Assembly (NCBI GenBank): GCA_965220855.1 | Contig: CBDCQY010000002.1 | Coordinates: forward strand, 402,562-466,561 | DNA length: 64,000 bases | Origin: Bin95 sp965220855 | Lineage (GTDB): Bacteria > Pseudomonadota > Alphaproteobacteria > Bin95 | Reading direction: 5' to 3' | Shown here: positions 1 to 8,868 of the stretch, one piece after another | How positions within the stretch are numbered: the stretch's first letter is position 1 | How the letters are laid out: every line of letters begins with the position of its first letter | Notes under the pieces: generated by a model | What the model was told of the DNA's origin: nothing | Database searches by the model: none | Seen by the model: only the letters and a program-made list of their open reading frames with translations | Translations under genes and position numbers: made by a program

Positions 1-405
1 ATCGACGATATAGTCCAGCGTGCGGACCAGCAGCAGGCGGCGATTGGCGGTGTCGATGCGCGCGCGGGCGGCCTGCTGCACGTTGCGGATGTCCGCCGGC
101 AGGATTTTCGGGCCGGCCACGGGCAGTTCGAGGCGGATGCGCTGGCTGGCCGGCCGCCCGCCGCTGGTGGCGACATGGATGCGCTCCACCTCGGCCCCGG
201 CCATGCGTTCCGCCTGGGCGATCGCCGTGGCGATGGCCTCGCTGGCGGCGGGGATGTCGGTCACCGCGCCCTCGACGATGCCGCGCGAGGCGCGGTCGCC
301 GATGCCGAGCACCTCGTAGCCGCCATCCTCCTCGACCTTGCCGATGAAGCAGCAGACCTTGGTGCTGCCGACATCGAGCGCTGCAATGATGTTTCCCCGA
401 GCCAT
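1..405 (-). CDS. ftsA: Cell division protein FtsA, N-terminal part (runs off window)
   Basis: FtsA is the actin-like ATPase that tethers FtsZ filaments to the membrane and recruits late divisome proteins. Only the first 135 codons are present; the gene continues beyond base 1. The start ATG is at 405-403 and the protein opens MARGNIIAALDVGSTKVCC, which carries the phosphate-1 motif (DVGSTKVC) of the actin fold at residues 11-18. The next stretch resembles the beginning of the FtsA-specific SHS2/1C subdomain. It lies 4 bp after the ftsQ stop, the normal ftsQ-ftsA order of a dcw cluster. Identity is clear; completeness cannot be judged. Confidence 0.95.
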   Translation of the reverse strand, partial: MARGNIIAALDVGSTKVCCFIGKVEEDGGYEVLGIGDRASRGIVEGAVTDIPAASEAIATAIAQAERMAGAEVERIHVATSGGRPASQRIRLELPVAGPKILPADIRNVQQAARARIDTANRRLLLVRTLDYIVD

Positions 406-409
406 CGGT

Positions 410-1183
410 TCAGCTCCGTTCCCCGGCTTCGTTCCCGGCCATGCGCAGCACCATCCGATCCCGGAAGCGCATGTCGATCAGCGCGACCTCGCCGTCCAGC
501 AGCCGGCGCTCGCGGTCGATCTGCGCCAGGCGGGTCCAGGCGGCGGCCGCCTCTTCCTCCGGCAGGCGGACCTCGATCCGCCAGTCGAGATGGACGTTCC
601 AGCGCCGCCCCGACACATGCGAAAGCCCGGTGATGCGCCGGGCGATGTCCGGCTCGCGGCGCAGCATGGCGAGCATGGCGGGCGCTTCCTCGGGCGCGCG
701 CGCGCCCCGGATCACCGGCAGATGGGCGTGCTGCTTCGGGTCGGCGCCGGCGATCGGCCGGCCGCGGCCGTCGATCACCGCAAAGTCCGCGCCGCGATCC
801 CAGACCGCCAGCGTCTCGCGCTCGACCAGGCGCACCACCAGCAGGTTCGGCAGGGCGCGCTCGACCTCGGCCTCTCGCACCCAGGGCAGCGCCTCGATGC
901 GCTCGCGCGCGCCGCGAATATCGACCGCCAGGATGGGCGCGCCGGCGGTGGCCCCGAGCGCGCTGCGCACATCGCTCGCCGGGGTGCGCTCGCGCCCCAC
1001 CACCACCACCTCGCCGACGGCGAAGCCCGCCCGGACCGAGAGCGCGAGGCCGCGCTCGACCAGCCGGTCGGCCTGGCGCGCCGCCCAGCCGGTCTCGACC
1101 GCGAGCGCCCCGGCGCCGCAAAGCAGCGCCAGCGCGAGGCCCAGCAGGCGCGAGCGGCGGAAGAGGGCGCTCACGAGCCGCAT
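410..1183 (-). CDS. ftsQ: Cell division protein FtsQ
   Basis: FtsQ is a bitopic inner-membrane divisome protein that links early and late division proteins through FtsB and FtsL. The 257-residue protein has a short basic cytoplasmic N-terminus, one membrane segment at about residues 13-29, a POTRA-like region at about 54-122 (starting GEVVVVGRERTPASDVRSAL), and a FtsQ/DivIB domain in the C-terminal half. Length is usual for alphaproteobacteria. The gene overlaps the end of ddl by 13 bp and precedes ftsA by 4 bp, so it is expected to be cotranscribed with both. Confidence 0.93.
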   Translation of the reverse strand: MRLVSALFRRSRLLGLALALLCGAGALAVETGWAARQADRLVERGLALSVRAGFAVGEVVVVGRERTPASDVRSALGATAGAPILAVDIRGARERIEALPWVREAEVERALPNLLVVRLVERETLAVWDRGADFAVIDGRGRPIAGADPKQHAHLPVIRGARAPEEAPAMLAMLRREPDIARRITGLSHVSGRRWNVHLDWRIEVRLPEEEAAAAWTRLAQIDRERRLLDGEVALIDMRFRDRMVLRMAGNEAGERS

Positions 1184-2070
1184 CGCGCCGCCTCCGTCAT
1201 CAGTTTCACCAGACTCGGAAAATCGATGCCCGCATGGGCCGCGATCTCCGGCACCAGCGACAGCGGCGTCATGCCCGGCTGGGTGTTGACCTCCAGCAGG
1301 TAGAGCGCGCCCCGGCTGTCGTCATAGCGGAAGTCGGCGCGCGTCACCGACCGGCAGCCGAGCGCGGCGTGCGCGCGTTCGGCGAAGTCGCGGGCGAGCG
1401 CCTCGACGCCGGCGTCGATGGGCGCGGGGATCAGATGGTCGGCGCGCGCCTCGGTATATTTGGTGTCATAGTCGTAGAAGCCCCGGTAGGGACGGATTTC
1501 CAGCACGCCGAGCGCCCGCCCGTCCTGCACGGCGACGGTCAGTTCGCGCCCCGGAATGTAGCGCTCGACCAGCACCCGCTCGCCGAAGGGCCAGGAGGCT
1601 TCCGTCAGCGGGGCGGTGTTGGAGCCTTCCTCCACGATGACGACGCCGACGCTGGAGCCTTCCGCGACGGGCTTCAGCACATAGGGCGGCGGCATGGTGT
1701 CGTGGGCGGCCGCCAGCGGCGCGACCGCGCCCTCCGGCACCGCGATGCCGGCGGCCCGGAACACCGCCTTGGCCGCCGCCTTGTCCATGGCGAGCGCGGA
1801 GGCGCCGACGCCGGAATGGGTGTAGGGGATGCCCATCAGCTCCAGCAGCCCCTGGATGCAGCCGTCCTCGCCGAAGCGCCCGTGCAGCGCGTTGAAGACG
1901 GCGTCGGGCGGCGGCGTCAGCCGCGCGGCGAGCGCGGCGATGTCGGCCCCGACATCGATCGGATCGACCGCATAGCCGAGCTTGTCCATCGCCTCGCACA
2001 CCGCCCGCCCGGTGGTCAGCGAGACCTCGCGCTCGGCCGAAACGCCGCCCATCAGCACCGCGACCCGCAT
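1171..2070 (-). CDS. ddlB: D-alanine--D-alanine ligase
   Basis: This cytoplasmic ATP-grasp enzyme joins two D-alanines to make the dipeptide that MurF adds to the peptidoglycan precursor. The 299-residue protein starts MRVAVLMGGVSAEREVSLTT, the typical Ddl opening with the glutamate of the first D-Ala site. It carries HGRFGEDGCIQGLLE near residue 65, the serine-rich loop AEGSSVGV near 145, and LEVNTQPGMT near the C-terminus with the metal-binding Asn. The start ATG (2070-2068) overlaps the murB stop by one base (TGATG). Paralogues elsewhere in the genome cannot be excluded, but the dcw position supports ddlB. Confidence 0.95.
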   Translation of the reverse strand: MRVAVLMGGVSAEREVSLTTGRAVCEAMDKLGYAVDPIDVGADIAALAARLTPPPDAVFNALHGRFGEDGCIQGLLELMGIPYTHSGVGASALAMDKAAAKAVFRAAGIAVPEGAVAPLAAAHDTMPPPYVLKPVAEGSSVGVVIVEEGSNTAPLTEASWPFGERVLVERYIPGRELTVAVQDGRALGVLEIRPYRGFYDYDTKYTEARADHLIPAPIDAGVEALARDFAERAHAALGCRSVTRADFRYDDSRGALYLLEVNTQPGMTPLSLVPEIAAHAGIDFPSLVKLMTEAARCGS

Positions 2071-2972
2071 CACGAAGCGCCCTCCCGCCGGCGGCCGAAG
2101 CGCTCGATCTCCCAGTCCAGGCGGACGCCGGCGCTCGCCAGCACCCGGTCGCGCAGCGTCTCGCCCAGATCCTCCAGCTCGGCCGCCGTCGCCGCGCCGG
2201 TATTGACCAGGAAGTTGCAATGCCGCTCGGAGACCATCGCGCCGCCGAGCTTCAGGCCCCGGCAGCCGGCCCGGTCGATCAGCTCCCAGGCTTTGGCGCC
2301 GGGCGGATTGCGGAAGGTCGAGCCGCCGGTGCGCGAGCGGATCGGCTGGCTCGCCTCGCGCGCGGCGGCGATCTCGGCCATCCGGGCGCGCACGGCCTCC
2401 GGCGCCTCCGGCGCGCCCCGGAAGCGCGCGGAGAGGAAGACCGGGCCCTTCGCCAGCGCATGGCCGCGATAGCGGAAGCCGAAATCCGCCGCCGCGAGCC
2501 GCAGCGTCGCGCCGCTGCGGTCCATCGCCTCGGCGTCGAGCAGCGCATCGGCGGTCTCGCGACCGTAGGCCCCGGCGTTCATGGCGAGCGCGCCGCCCAC
2601 CGTGCCCGGAATGCCGGAGAGGAACTCCAGCCCGCCGAGGCCGGCCTCGGCCGCCGCCCGCGCGACATGGACCGAGAGCGCCGCCGCGCCGGCGACCACC
2701 GTGTCGTCTTCTACCCGGATGTCGGCGAAGCCGCGCCCCAGGCGCAGCACCAGCCCCTCGATGCCGCCGTCGCGCACCAGCGCATTGGAGGCGACGCCCA
2801 GCACCGTCAGCCCCATCTCCTCGGGCAGTCCCGCCAGCAGCGCCCGGAGGTCGTCCCGATCCACCGGCCGGGCCATGATCTCCGCCGGGCCGCCGACGCC
2901 GAACCAGGTGATGCGGTCGAGCGGCGCGCCCCGCGTCAGGCGGCCGCGAATGCAGGGCAGAGGGCGGCTCAC
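2070..2972 (-). CDS. murB: UDP-N-acetylenolpyruvoylglucosamine reductase
   Basis: MurB is the FAD enzyme that reduces enolpyruvyl-UDP-GlcNAc to UDP-MurNAc with NADPH. The chosen start is GTG at 2972-2970 (protein begins MSRPLPCIRGRLTR), because it gives the usual ATG/GTG-stop overlap with murC. Visible motifs are the FAD-binding GVASNALVRDGGIEG near residue 60, GIPGTVGGALAMNAGAYG near 115, and TGGSTFRNPPG, which contains the catalytic serine. At 300 residues it fits the shorter MurB type. It lies between murC and ddl, as in other alphaproteobacterial dcw clusters. Confidence 0.94.
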   Translation of the reverse strand: MSRPLPCIRGRLTRGAPLDRITWFGVGGPAEIMARPVDRDDLRALLAGLPEEMGLTVLGVASNALVRDGGIEGLVLRLGRGFADIRVEDDTVVAGAAALSVHVARAAAEAGLGGLEFLSGIPGTVGGALAMNAGAYGRETADALLDAEAMDRSGATLRLAAADFGFRYRGHALAKGPVFLSARFRGAPEAPEAVRARMAEIAAAREASQPIRSRTGGSTFRNPPGAKAWELIDRAGCRGLKLGGAMVSERHCNFLVNTGAATAAELEDLGETLRDRVLASAGVRLDWEIERFGRRREGAS

Positions 2973-4354
2973 GACCGGCCCTCCCGGAGCGCGGCCGGCA
3001 GGGCGTGCGCCCAGGCGGTGATCGAGCCGGCGCCGAGGCACACGATGGTGTCACCGGGCGCGGCCCAGGCGGCGGCCCGCTCCACCAGCTCCGGCAGGCC
3101 GTCGATGGGCGCGATGTCGGGATGTCCGCCGGCGCGGGCCGCCGCCACCAGCGTGTCGCGGTCGGCGCCCGCGATGGGAGCCTCGCCGGCGGCATAGACC
3201 GGCGCGACCAGCACCTTGTCCGCCTGGCCGAAGCAGCCGGCGAAGTCCGCCAGCAGCGCGTGCAGCCGGCTGTAGCGGTGCGGCTGCATCACCGCCATGA
3301 CGCGGCCCCGGCCGGCGAGGCGCGCGGTGGCGAGCACGGCGCGGATCTCGGTCGGATGGTGGCCGTAATCGTCGATGATGCGCACGCCGCCCACCTCTCC
3401 GGCGAGGCTGAAGCGCCGCTCCACGCCCCGGAAGCCGGCCAGCGCCCGGCGGACGGCCTCCTCCGGCAGGCCCAGCAGATGCGCCACCGCCACGGCCGCG
3501 AGCGCATTCTGCGCGTTGTGGCGGCCGGGAACGCCGATCTCCAGCGCCTCGATCTCGAGCGCGCCCGAGACGTCGAGCCGGCTGCCGTCCGGGCCGAGCC
3601 GGAGCCGCTCGCCCCGGACCTCGGCGGCGGGCGCGAAGCCGTAGCCGAGCGTGCGCCGGCGGCAGCCCGCCGCCAGCTTCGCCGCGCCCGGATCGTCCGC
3701 CGACAGCACCGCCGCGCCGAAGGGCGGCGGCGCATCCGCGAAGCGCGCGAAACAGGCCTCCAGCTCCGCCAGGTCGCGGTAATGCTCCAGATGCTCGGCC
3801 TCGATGTTGGTCACCACCGCGATCGTCGCCGGCAGGTTGAGGAAGGAGCGGTCGCTCTCGTCGGCCTCCAGCACGATCCAGGGGCCGCGCCCGAGGCGGA
3901 CGTTGGAGCCGACCCCGTTCAGCACGCCGCCATTGACCACTGTGGGGTCCAGCCCGCCGGCCTCCAGCACGGCCGCGATCATCGCCGTGGTGGTGGTCTT
4001 GCCATGCGTGCCCGAAACCGCGATCGGCCAGGCCAGCGCGGCGAGCGCCGCCAGCGCCTCGGAGCGGTGCAGCACCGGCAGGCCGCGCCGCCGCGCCTCC
4101 AGGCGCTCGGGATTGTCTTCCGGCACCGCGGTCGAGACCACGACCGCCGCCGCCGCCCCCAGATTGCCGGCGTCATGGCCGATCCGCACCGGCAGGCCGA
4201 GCGCCTCCAGGCGCGCCGTGTTGGCGCTCGGGGCGGCGTCGCTGCCGCCGACGGCGCAGCCGAGCCGGTGCAGCAGCTCCGCCACGCCGCTCATGCCGAT
4301 GCCGCCGATGCCGACGAAATGCAGCGGGCCGAAGGGCAGGGGGAGCGGCCTCAT
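2969..4354 (-). CDS. murC: UDP-N-acetylmuramate--L-alanine ligase
   Basis: MurC is the first of the four Mur ligases and adds L-alanine to UDP-MurNAc at the cost of ATP. The 461-residue protein has the N-terminal UDP-binding Rossmann motif HFVGIGGIGMSGVAELL (residues 12-28), the ATP-binding GTHGKTTTT near 115, the central EADESDRSF segment, and IIDDYGHHPTEI in the C-terminal domain. The start ATG at 4354-4352 overlaps the murG stop (ATGA), and its own stop overlaps the murB GTG. The length is standard. Confidence 0.96.
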   Translation of the reverse strand: MRPLPLPFGPLHFVGIGGIGMSGVAELLHRLGCAVGGSDAAPSANTARLEALGLPVRIGHDAGNLGAAAAVVVSTAVPEDNPERLEARRRGLPVLHRSEALAALAALAWPIAVSGTHGKTTTTAMIAAVLEAGGLDPTVVNGGVLNGVGSNVRLGRGPWIVLEADESDRSFLNLPATIAVVTNIEAEHLEHYRDLAELEACFARFADAPPPFGAAVLSADDPGAAKLAAGCRRRTLGYGFAPAAEVRGERLRLGPDGSRLDVSGALEIEALEIGVPGRHNAQNALAAVAVAHLLGLPEEAVRRALAGFRGVERRFSLAGEVGGVRIIDDYGHHPTEIRAVLATARLAGRGRVMAVMQPHRYSRLHALLADFAGCFGQADKVLVAPVYAAGEAPIAGADRDTLVAAARAGGHPDIAPIDGLPELVERAAAWAAPGDTIVCLGAGSITAWAHALPAALREGRS

Positions 4355-5388
4355 GGCGCGGCCCGCCCGGCGGCGTCGAGCACGAAATCGGCCAGAGCGT
4401 CCGCCGCCTGCGGCCGCCCGCCGCGCCCGGCCGCGGCCGCCGCCGCCGCCAGGCCCTCGGGGTCGTCGAGGCGCGCCTCCACCAGCTCGCGCACGCGGGC
4501 GGCGGTGAAGTCGGACTCGGGCAGCAGCCAGCCGCCGCCCGCCTCGGTCGCCGAGCGGGCGTTGACGCTCTGATGGTCGTCCATGGCGTGGGGGTAGGGG
4601 ACCAGGATCGCCGGCCGTCCGGCCGCGGCGAGTTCCGCCACCGTGGAGGCGCCCGCCCTGGCGATGACCAGATGCGCCTCGGCGAGCGCGTCCGCCATAT
4701 CCTCGATGAACGGCTCCAGCCGCGCCTCGACGCCGGCCGCCAGATAGGCCGCTCGCGCCGCTTCCAGGTCTTCCGGGCGGCATTGCTGGCGCACGGTCAG
4801 CCGTCCCGCGAGCGGCGCCAGCGCCTCCGGCAGCACGGCGGAGAACACATGCGCGCCCTGGCTGCCGCCGAAGACCAGCAGGCGCAGCTTCTCGCCGGCC
4901 GCCGGCGGGCGATACGGCCGCTCCGCCAGCGCCGCGATCTCCGGGCGCACCGGATTGCCGACGAAGCGCTCGCCGAGACCCGGAAAGCCGCCCGCGACCC
5001 GCACCCGGCCGCGCGCCAGCAGCCGGTTGGCGCGTCCGAGCACGGCGTTCTGCTCATGCAGCACGGTCGCGAGCCCCAGCCAGCGCGCCGCCAGCACGGT
5101 CGGCGCGGAGGGATAGCCGCCGAAGCCCACCACGGCGCGCGCGCCGGCGCGGCGCAGCACCCGGCGCGCGTCCAGCACGCCGAGCGCCAGGCAGGCGAGG
5201 CCGCGCAGGCTGCGGGGCGCGGCCGCGCGGATGATGTGCGCCGGCGCATCCCCGGCGAAGGCCGCGCCGCGCCGGTCGGTCACTGCGATCACCGGCTCGC
5301 CGCGCGCCTTGAGGCAGGCGGCGAAGGCGCGGGCGGGAAACATGTGGCCCCCGGAGCCGCCGGCGGCGATGGCGATCGGCCCGGCCAT
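4351..5388 (-). CDS. murG: Lipid II synthase (UDP-GlcNAc transferase) MurG
   Basis: MurG is a membrane-associated GT-B glycosyltransferase that moves GlcNAc from UDP-GlcNAc to lipid I, giving lipid II. The 345-residue protein starts MAGPIAIAAGGSGGHMFPA with the first G-loop, has the hydrophobic, basic membrane patch and VVGFGGYPSAP in the N-domain, then VFGGSQGAHVFS and ARAGASTVAELAAAGRP with PYPHAMDDHQ in the C-domain. The usual catalytic histidine of GGH is present. Start and stop each overlap neighbours (ftsW stop, murC start). Confidence 0.96.
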   Translation of the reverse strand: MAGPIAIAAGGSGGHMFPARAFAACLKARGEPVIAVTDRRGAAFAGDAPAHIIRAAAPRSLRGLACLALGVLDARRVLRRAGARAVVGFGGYPSAPTVLAARWLGLATVLHEQNAVLGRANRLLARGRVRVAGGFPGLGERFVGNPVRPEIAALAERPYRPPAAGEKLRLLVFGGSQGAHVFSAVLPEALAPLAGRLTVRQQCRPEDLEAARAAYLAAGVEARLEPFIEDMADALAEAHLVIARAGASTVAELAAAGRPAILVPYPHAMDDHQSVNARSATEAGGGWLLPESDFTAARVRELVEARLDDPEGLAAAAAAAGRGGRPQAADALADFVLDAAGRAAP

Positions 5389-6512
5389 CACAGCACCTCC
5401 GCCTGCCCGTCGCGGCGCCGGTTGAGCGCCAGCACCAGGCCGAGCGAGATCGAGGCCGACATCAGCGCCGAGCCGCCATAGCTGAGGAAGGGCAGGGTCA
5501 TGCCCTTGGTCGGGATCAGCTCCAGGGCCGAGGCCATGTTGATGAACGCCTGCAGGCCGAAGCTCGCGAGCAGGCCGGTGACCGCCAGGAAGACGAACAG
5601 ATTTTCCTCGGCCATCAGCCGCACCGCGCCGCGACACACGATCAGCCCGTAAAGCGCGATCACCGCCAGGCACACCAGAATGCCGAACTCTTCGCCCAGC
5701 ACCGGGAAGATGAAGTCCGCATGGGCGTCCGGCAGGGTCTGCTTGACCGCGCCTTCGCCGGGTCCCCGCCCCACCAGGCCGCCCTCGCGGAAGGAGAGCA
5801 GCGAGCGGCCGATCTGATAGCGGTCGCTGCCGCCGTCGCCGAGAAAGGCGTCGATGCGCGCCGCGACATGAGAGAAGCCGAAATAGCTGCCGACGCCGAC
5901 GCCGGCAGCCAGCAGACAGACCAGCCCGAGCGCCGGCAGCGACATGCCGGCCACGATGAACTGCCCGAACCAGACCGCGACGATCATGAAGGTCATGCCC
6001 ACATCCGGCTGCGCCAGCAGCAGCGCCGCCACGGCCGCCAGGAGCCCGGCCGCGACCCAGTGCCCGCGCGACCCCTCCGCGATGCGGTAGCGCGCGAACA
6101 GCCAGGCGGAGACCACCGCCATGCCGGGCTTCAGGAACTCCGAGGGCTGCAGGCTGGCGAAGCCGAACGAGAGCCAGCGCTGCGCGCCCTTGGCCTCGGA
6201 GCCGACGAACAGCGTCGCCAGGGTGAGCAGGAAGGCGCCGGCGCAGATCAGCACGCCGGCCTGCAGCACCTGGGTCGGATTCAGCAGGGCACAGCCGACC
6301 AGCAGCGCCAGCGCGGGCGGCAGGAACAGCAGATGCTTCAGCAGGAAATGGAAGCGCGGGTCGCCGTTCAGCTCCGCGACCGCCGGCCCGGCGCTGGCGA
6401 TCAGCACCACGCCGAAGACGATCAGCGCGGAGACGGCGCCGAGCGTCACCCGATCGACCGTCCAGGTCCATTGCGCAATCCAGCTGCGGTCGGTGCGCGG
6501 CAGCAGCTTCAT
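5388..6512 (-). CDS. ftsW: Peptidoglycan glycosyltransferase FtsW
   Basis: FtsW is the SEDS-family lipid II polymerase that works with FtsI at the septum. The 374-residue protein contains about ten hydrophobic segments between residues 25 and 360, and ends with the SEDS signature FLSYGGSALMSASISLGL followed by a basic tail. The large extracytoplasmic loop carrying LPDAHADFIFPVLGEEFG is present with the conserved acidic residue. The gene shares one base with murG and four with murD. The pairing with ftsI in the same cluster supports FtsW rather than RodA. Confidence 0.95.
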   Translation of the reverse strand: MKLLPRTDRSWIAQWTWTVDRVTLGAVSALIVFGVVLIASAGPAVAELNGDPRFHFLLKHLLFLPPALALLVGCALLNPTQVLQAGVLICAGAFLLTLATLFVGSEAKGAQRWLSFGFASLQPSEFLKPGMAVVSAWLFARYRIAEGSRGHWVAAGLLAAVAALLLAQPDVGMTFMIVAVWFGQFIVAGMSLPALGLVCLLAAGVGVGSYFGFSHVAARIDAFLGDGGSDRYQIGRSLLSFREGGLVGRGPGEGAVKQTLPDAHADFIFPVLGEEFGILVCLAVIALYGLIVCRGAVRLMAEENLFVFLAVTGLLASFGLQAFINMASALELIPTKGMTLPFLSYGGSALMSASISLGLVLALNRRRDGQAEVL

Positions 6513-7777
6513 GACGCGCCCGCCTCTACGACCATGAGCGCGCGCACGACGGCGCGGAAGGCGTCGCCGCGCGCCTCGTAGCTATCCCACTGGTCGAAGG
6601 AGGCCGCCGCCGGGGCCAGCAGCACCACCTCGCCGGGCCGGGCGTCGCGATGGGCGGCGACGAGCGCCGTGGCCAGGTTGCCGCACCGCGAGACCGGGGC
6701 ATGGCCCTCCAGGGCGCGGGCGAAGGGCGCTTCGGAGGCGCCGATCAGATAGGCTTTGGCGATGCGCCCGAACCAGGGGCGGAGCGCATCCAGATCGTCG
6801 GTCTTGGCATGGCCGCCGGCGATCCAGCGCACGCGCTCGAAGCTCGCGAGCGCGAGCGCGGCCGAGTCCGGATTGGTCGCCTTGCTGTCGTTCACATAGC
6901 GCACGCCGGCGATCTCGCCGACGGTCTCCAGCCGGTGCTGCAGGCCCTCGAAGCCCTCCATGGCGCCGAGCGCCGCATCGCGGTCGAGCCCGAGCGCCTC
7001 CAGCGCCGCCAGCGCGGCGGCCGCGTTGCGGCGATTGTGCGGGCCGGGCAGGCGGGGGAGCGCCGGTCCGTCCGGCCCGAGGATCGTCGGCCGGCGGCCG
7101 GCCTCCTCCAGGCGGTGCGCGATGCGCCGGCACCAGGCGTCGCCGGAGCCGAGGATGGCGGCGGCGCGATTGTCGAAGATGCGCGCCTTGTCGGCCGCAT
7201 AGCGGTGCAGCCCGCCATGGCGGTCGAGATGGTCGGCGGCGATGTTCAGCAGCAGCGCGATGTCGAAGGCCGGGTCCGGCAGCAGCGCGAGCTGATAGGA
7301 GGAGAGCTCCAGCACATAGACGCCGCCGGCCCCGAGCGCCGGCAGGCCGAGCGCCGCCGGCCCCAGATTGCCGCCGATGGCGTGGGGAACGCCGAGGGCC
7401 GCCAGCGCATGGCCGATCAGCGCCGTGACGGTCGATTTGCCGTTGGTGCCGGTGACGGCGACGAAGCGGCAGTCGGGCCGGGCTTCCAGCAGCAGGGCCA
7501 GGTCCGCAACCGGATCGACGCCGGCGGCGCGCGCCCGGCGGGCGAGCGGATGCGGGCGCGGGTGCAGGAAGGGGATGCCCGGGCTCCAGACCAGCCGGTC
7601 GAGGCCGGCCGGGTCGAAGGGGCCGGCCTCGCCGAACTCCCCGCGCGCCTCCGGCCGGTCGTCCCAGGCCTCGACCCGCGCGCCCGAGGCCGCAAGCGCG
7701 GCCGCCGCCGCCCGCCCGGAGCGCCCGAGGCCCATGACGCCCACCCTGGCGCCGCGATATGCCGGCAGCGCGATCAT
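6509..7777 (-). CDS. murD: UDP-N-acetylmuramoylalanine--D-glutamate ligase
   Basis: MurD adds D-glutamate to UDP-MurNAc-L-Ala. The 422-residue protein has the N-terminal GVMGLGRSGRAAAAAL nucleotide-sugar binding turn, the ATP loop TGTNGKSTVTALIGH near 110, GGNLGPAALGLP, and NDSKATNPDSAALAL near 290, which is characteristic of MurD. The start ATG at 7777-7775 overlaps the mraY stop (ATGA). It is slightly shorter than E. coli MurD but within the family range. Confidence 0.95.
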   Translation of the reverse strand: MIALPAYRGARVGVMGLGRSGRAAAAALAASGARVEAWDDRPEARGEFGEAGPFDPAGLDRLVWSPGIPFLHPRPHPLARRARAAGVDPVADLALLLEARPDCRFVAVTGTNGKSTVTALIGHALAALGVPHAIGGNLGPAALGLPALGAGGVYVLELSSYQLALLPDPAFDIALLLNIAADHLDRHGGLHRYAADKARIFDNRAAAILGSGDAWCRRIAHRLEEAGRRPTILGPDGPALPRLPGPHNRRNAAAALAALEALGLDRDAALGAMEGFEGLQHRLETVGEIAGVRYVNDSKATNPDSAALALASFERVRWIAGGHAKTDDLDALRPWFGRIAKAYLIGASEAPFARALEGHAPVSRCGNLATALVAAHRDARPGEVVLLAPAAASFDQWDSYEARGDAFRAVVRALMVVEAGAS

Positions 7778-8862
7778 CGGAGCTTCAGGGTCGCGAGGCC
7801 GGCGAGCGCCAGCACCACCGCGATGATCCAGAAGCGGATGACGATGGTCGGCTCCTTCCAGCCCTTCTGCTCGTAATGATGGTGCAGCGGCGCCATGCGG
7901 AAGACGCGCTTGCCGGTGAGCTTGAAGGAGGCCACCTGGACGATGACCGAGACCGCCTCCAGCACGAACAGCCCGCCGACGATGGCCAGCACCAGCTCAT
8001 GCTTGGTGACCACCGCCACGGAGCCGAGCGCGCCGCCGCAGGCGAGCGAGCCGGTGTCGCCCATGAACACCATGGCGGGCGGCGCGTTGTACCAGAGGAA
8101 GCCGAGCGAGGCGCCGACCAGCGCGCCGCAGAGCACGGTGAGCTCGCCCGCGCCCGGCACGGCGTGGATTTGCAGATAGTCCGCGAACAGCGCGTGGCCC
8201 GAGAGATAGGCGATCAGCCCGAAGCAGGCGGCGGCGATCATCACCGGCACGATCGCCAGCCCGTCCAGCCCGTCGGTGAGATTGACGGCGTTCGACGCGC
8301 CGGTCATCACCAGCACCGCGAAAGGCACCGCCAGCCAGCCGAGATCGATCAGCAGATGCTTGAACATCGGGATGGCGAGGCCGTAGCCGAGCGGCGCGCC
8401 GAGGATCTCGGCCAGCAGGATCGCCGCCACGGCGCTGACCGCGACCTGGATCGCGAGCTTGGTCTTGCCGGAAAGGCCGTGGCTGCTGCGCCGGGTGAGC
8501 TTCAGATAGTCGTCGCGGAAGCCGACCAGGCCGAAGGCGAGCGTCACCGCCAGCACGATCCACACATAGGCGTTGGAGAGATCGGCCCAAAGCAGGGTGC
8601 TGGCGACCAGCGCGATCAGGATCAGCGCGCCGCCCATGGTGGGCGTGCCGCGCTTGGTCTCCAGATGGGAGGCCGGGCCGTCGTCGCGGATCGGCTGGCC
8701 CTCGCCCTGGCGGGCGCGCAGCCAGGCGATCAGGGCGGGGCCGAGCAGGAAGCTCAGCGCCAGCGCCGTCAGCGTGGCCGCCCCGGAGCGGAAGGTGAGA
8801 TAGCGGAACAGGTTGAAGACCTGGAAATCGTCCGCGAGCGGCGCGAGGAGATTGTAGAGCAT
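7774..8862 (-). CDS. mraY: Phospho-N-acetylmuramoyl-pentapeptide-transferase
   Basis: MraY is the integral membrane enzyme that moves phospho-MurNAc-pentapeptide to undecaprenyl phosphate, forming lipid I. The 362-residue protein has about ten membrane segments. Signature motifs are the aspartates in GFRDDYLKLTRRSSHGL, NAVNLTDGLDGLAI with the Mg-binding Asp, MGDTGSLACGGALG, and MAPLHHHYEQKGWKE with the HHH cluster. Its start is 6 bp after the murF stop, and its stop overlaps murD. Confidence 0.97.
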   Translation of the reverse strand: MLYNLLAPLADDFQVFNLFRYLTFRSGAATLTALALSFLLGPALIAWLRARQGEGQPIRDDGPASHLETKRGTPTMGGALILIALVASTLLWADLSNAYVWIVLAVTLAFGLVGFRDDYLKLTRRSSHGLSGKTKLAIQVAVSAVAAILLAEILGAPLGYGLAIPMFKHLLIDLGWLAVPFAVLVMTGASNAVNLTDGLDGLAIVPVMIAAACFGLIAYLSGHALFADYLQIHAVPGAGELTVLCGALVGASLGFLWYNAPPAMVFMGDTGSLACGGALGSVAVVTKHELVLAIVGGLFVLEAVSVIVQVASFKLTGKRVFRMAPLHHHYEQKGWKEPTIVIRFWIIAVVLALAGLATLKLR

Positions 8863-8868
8863 CGGCCC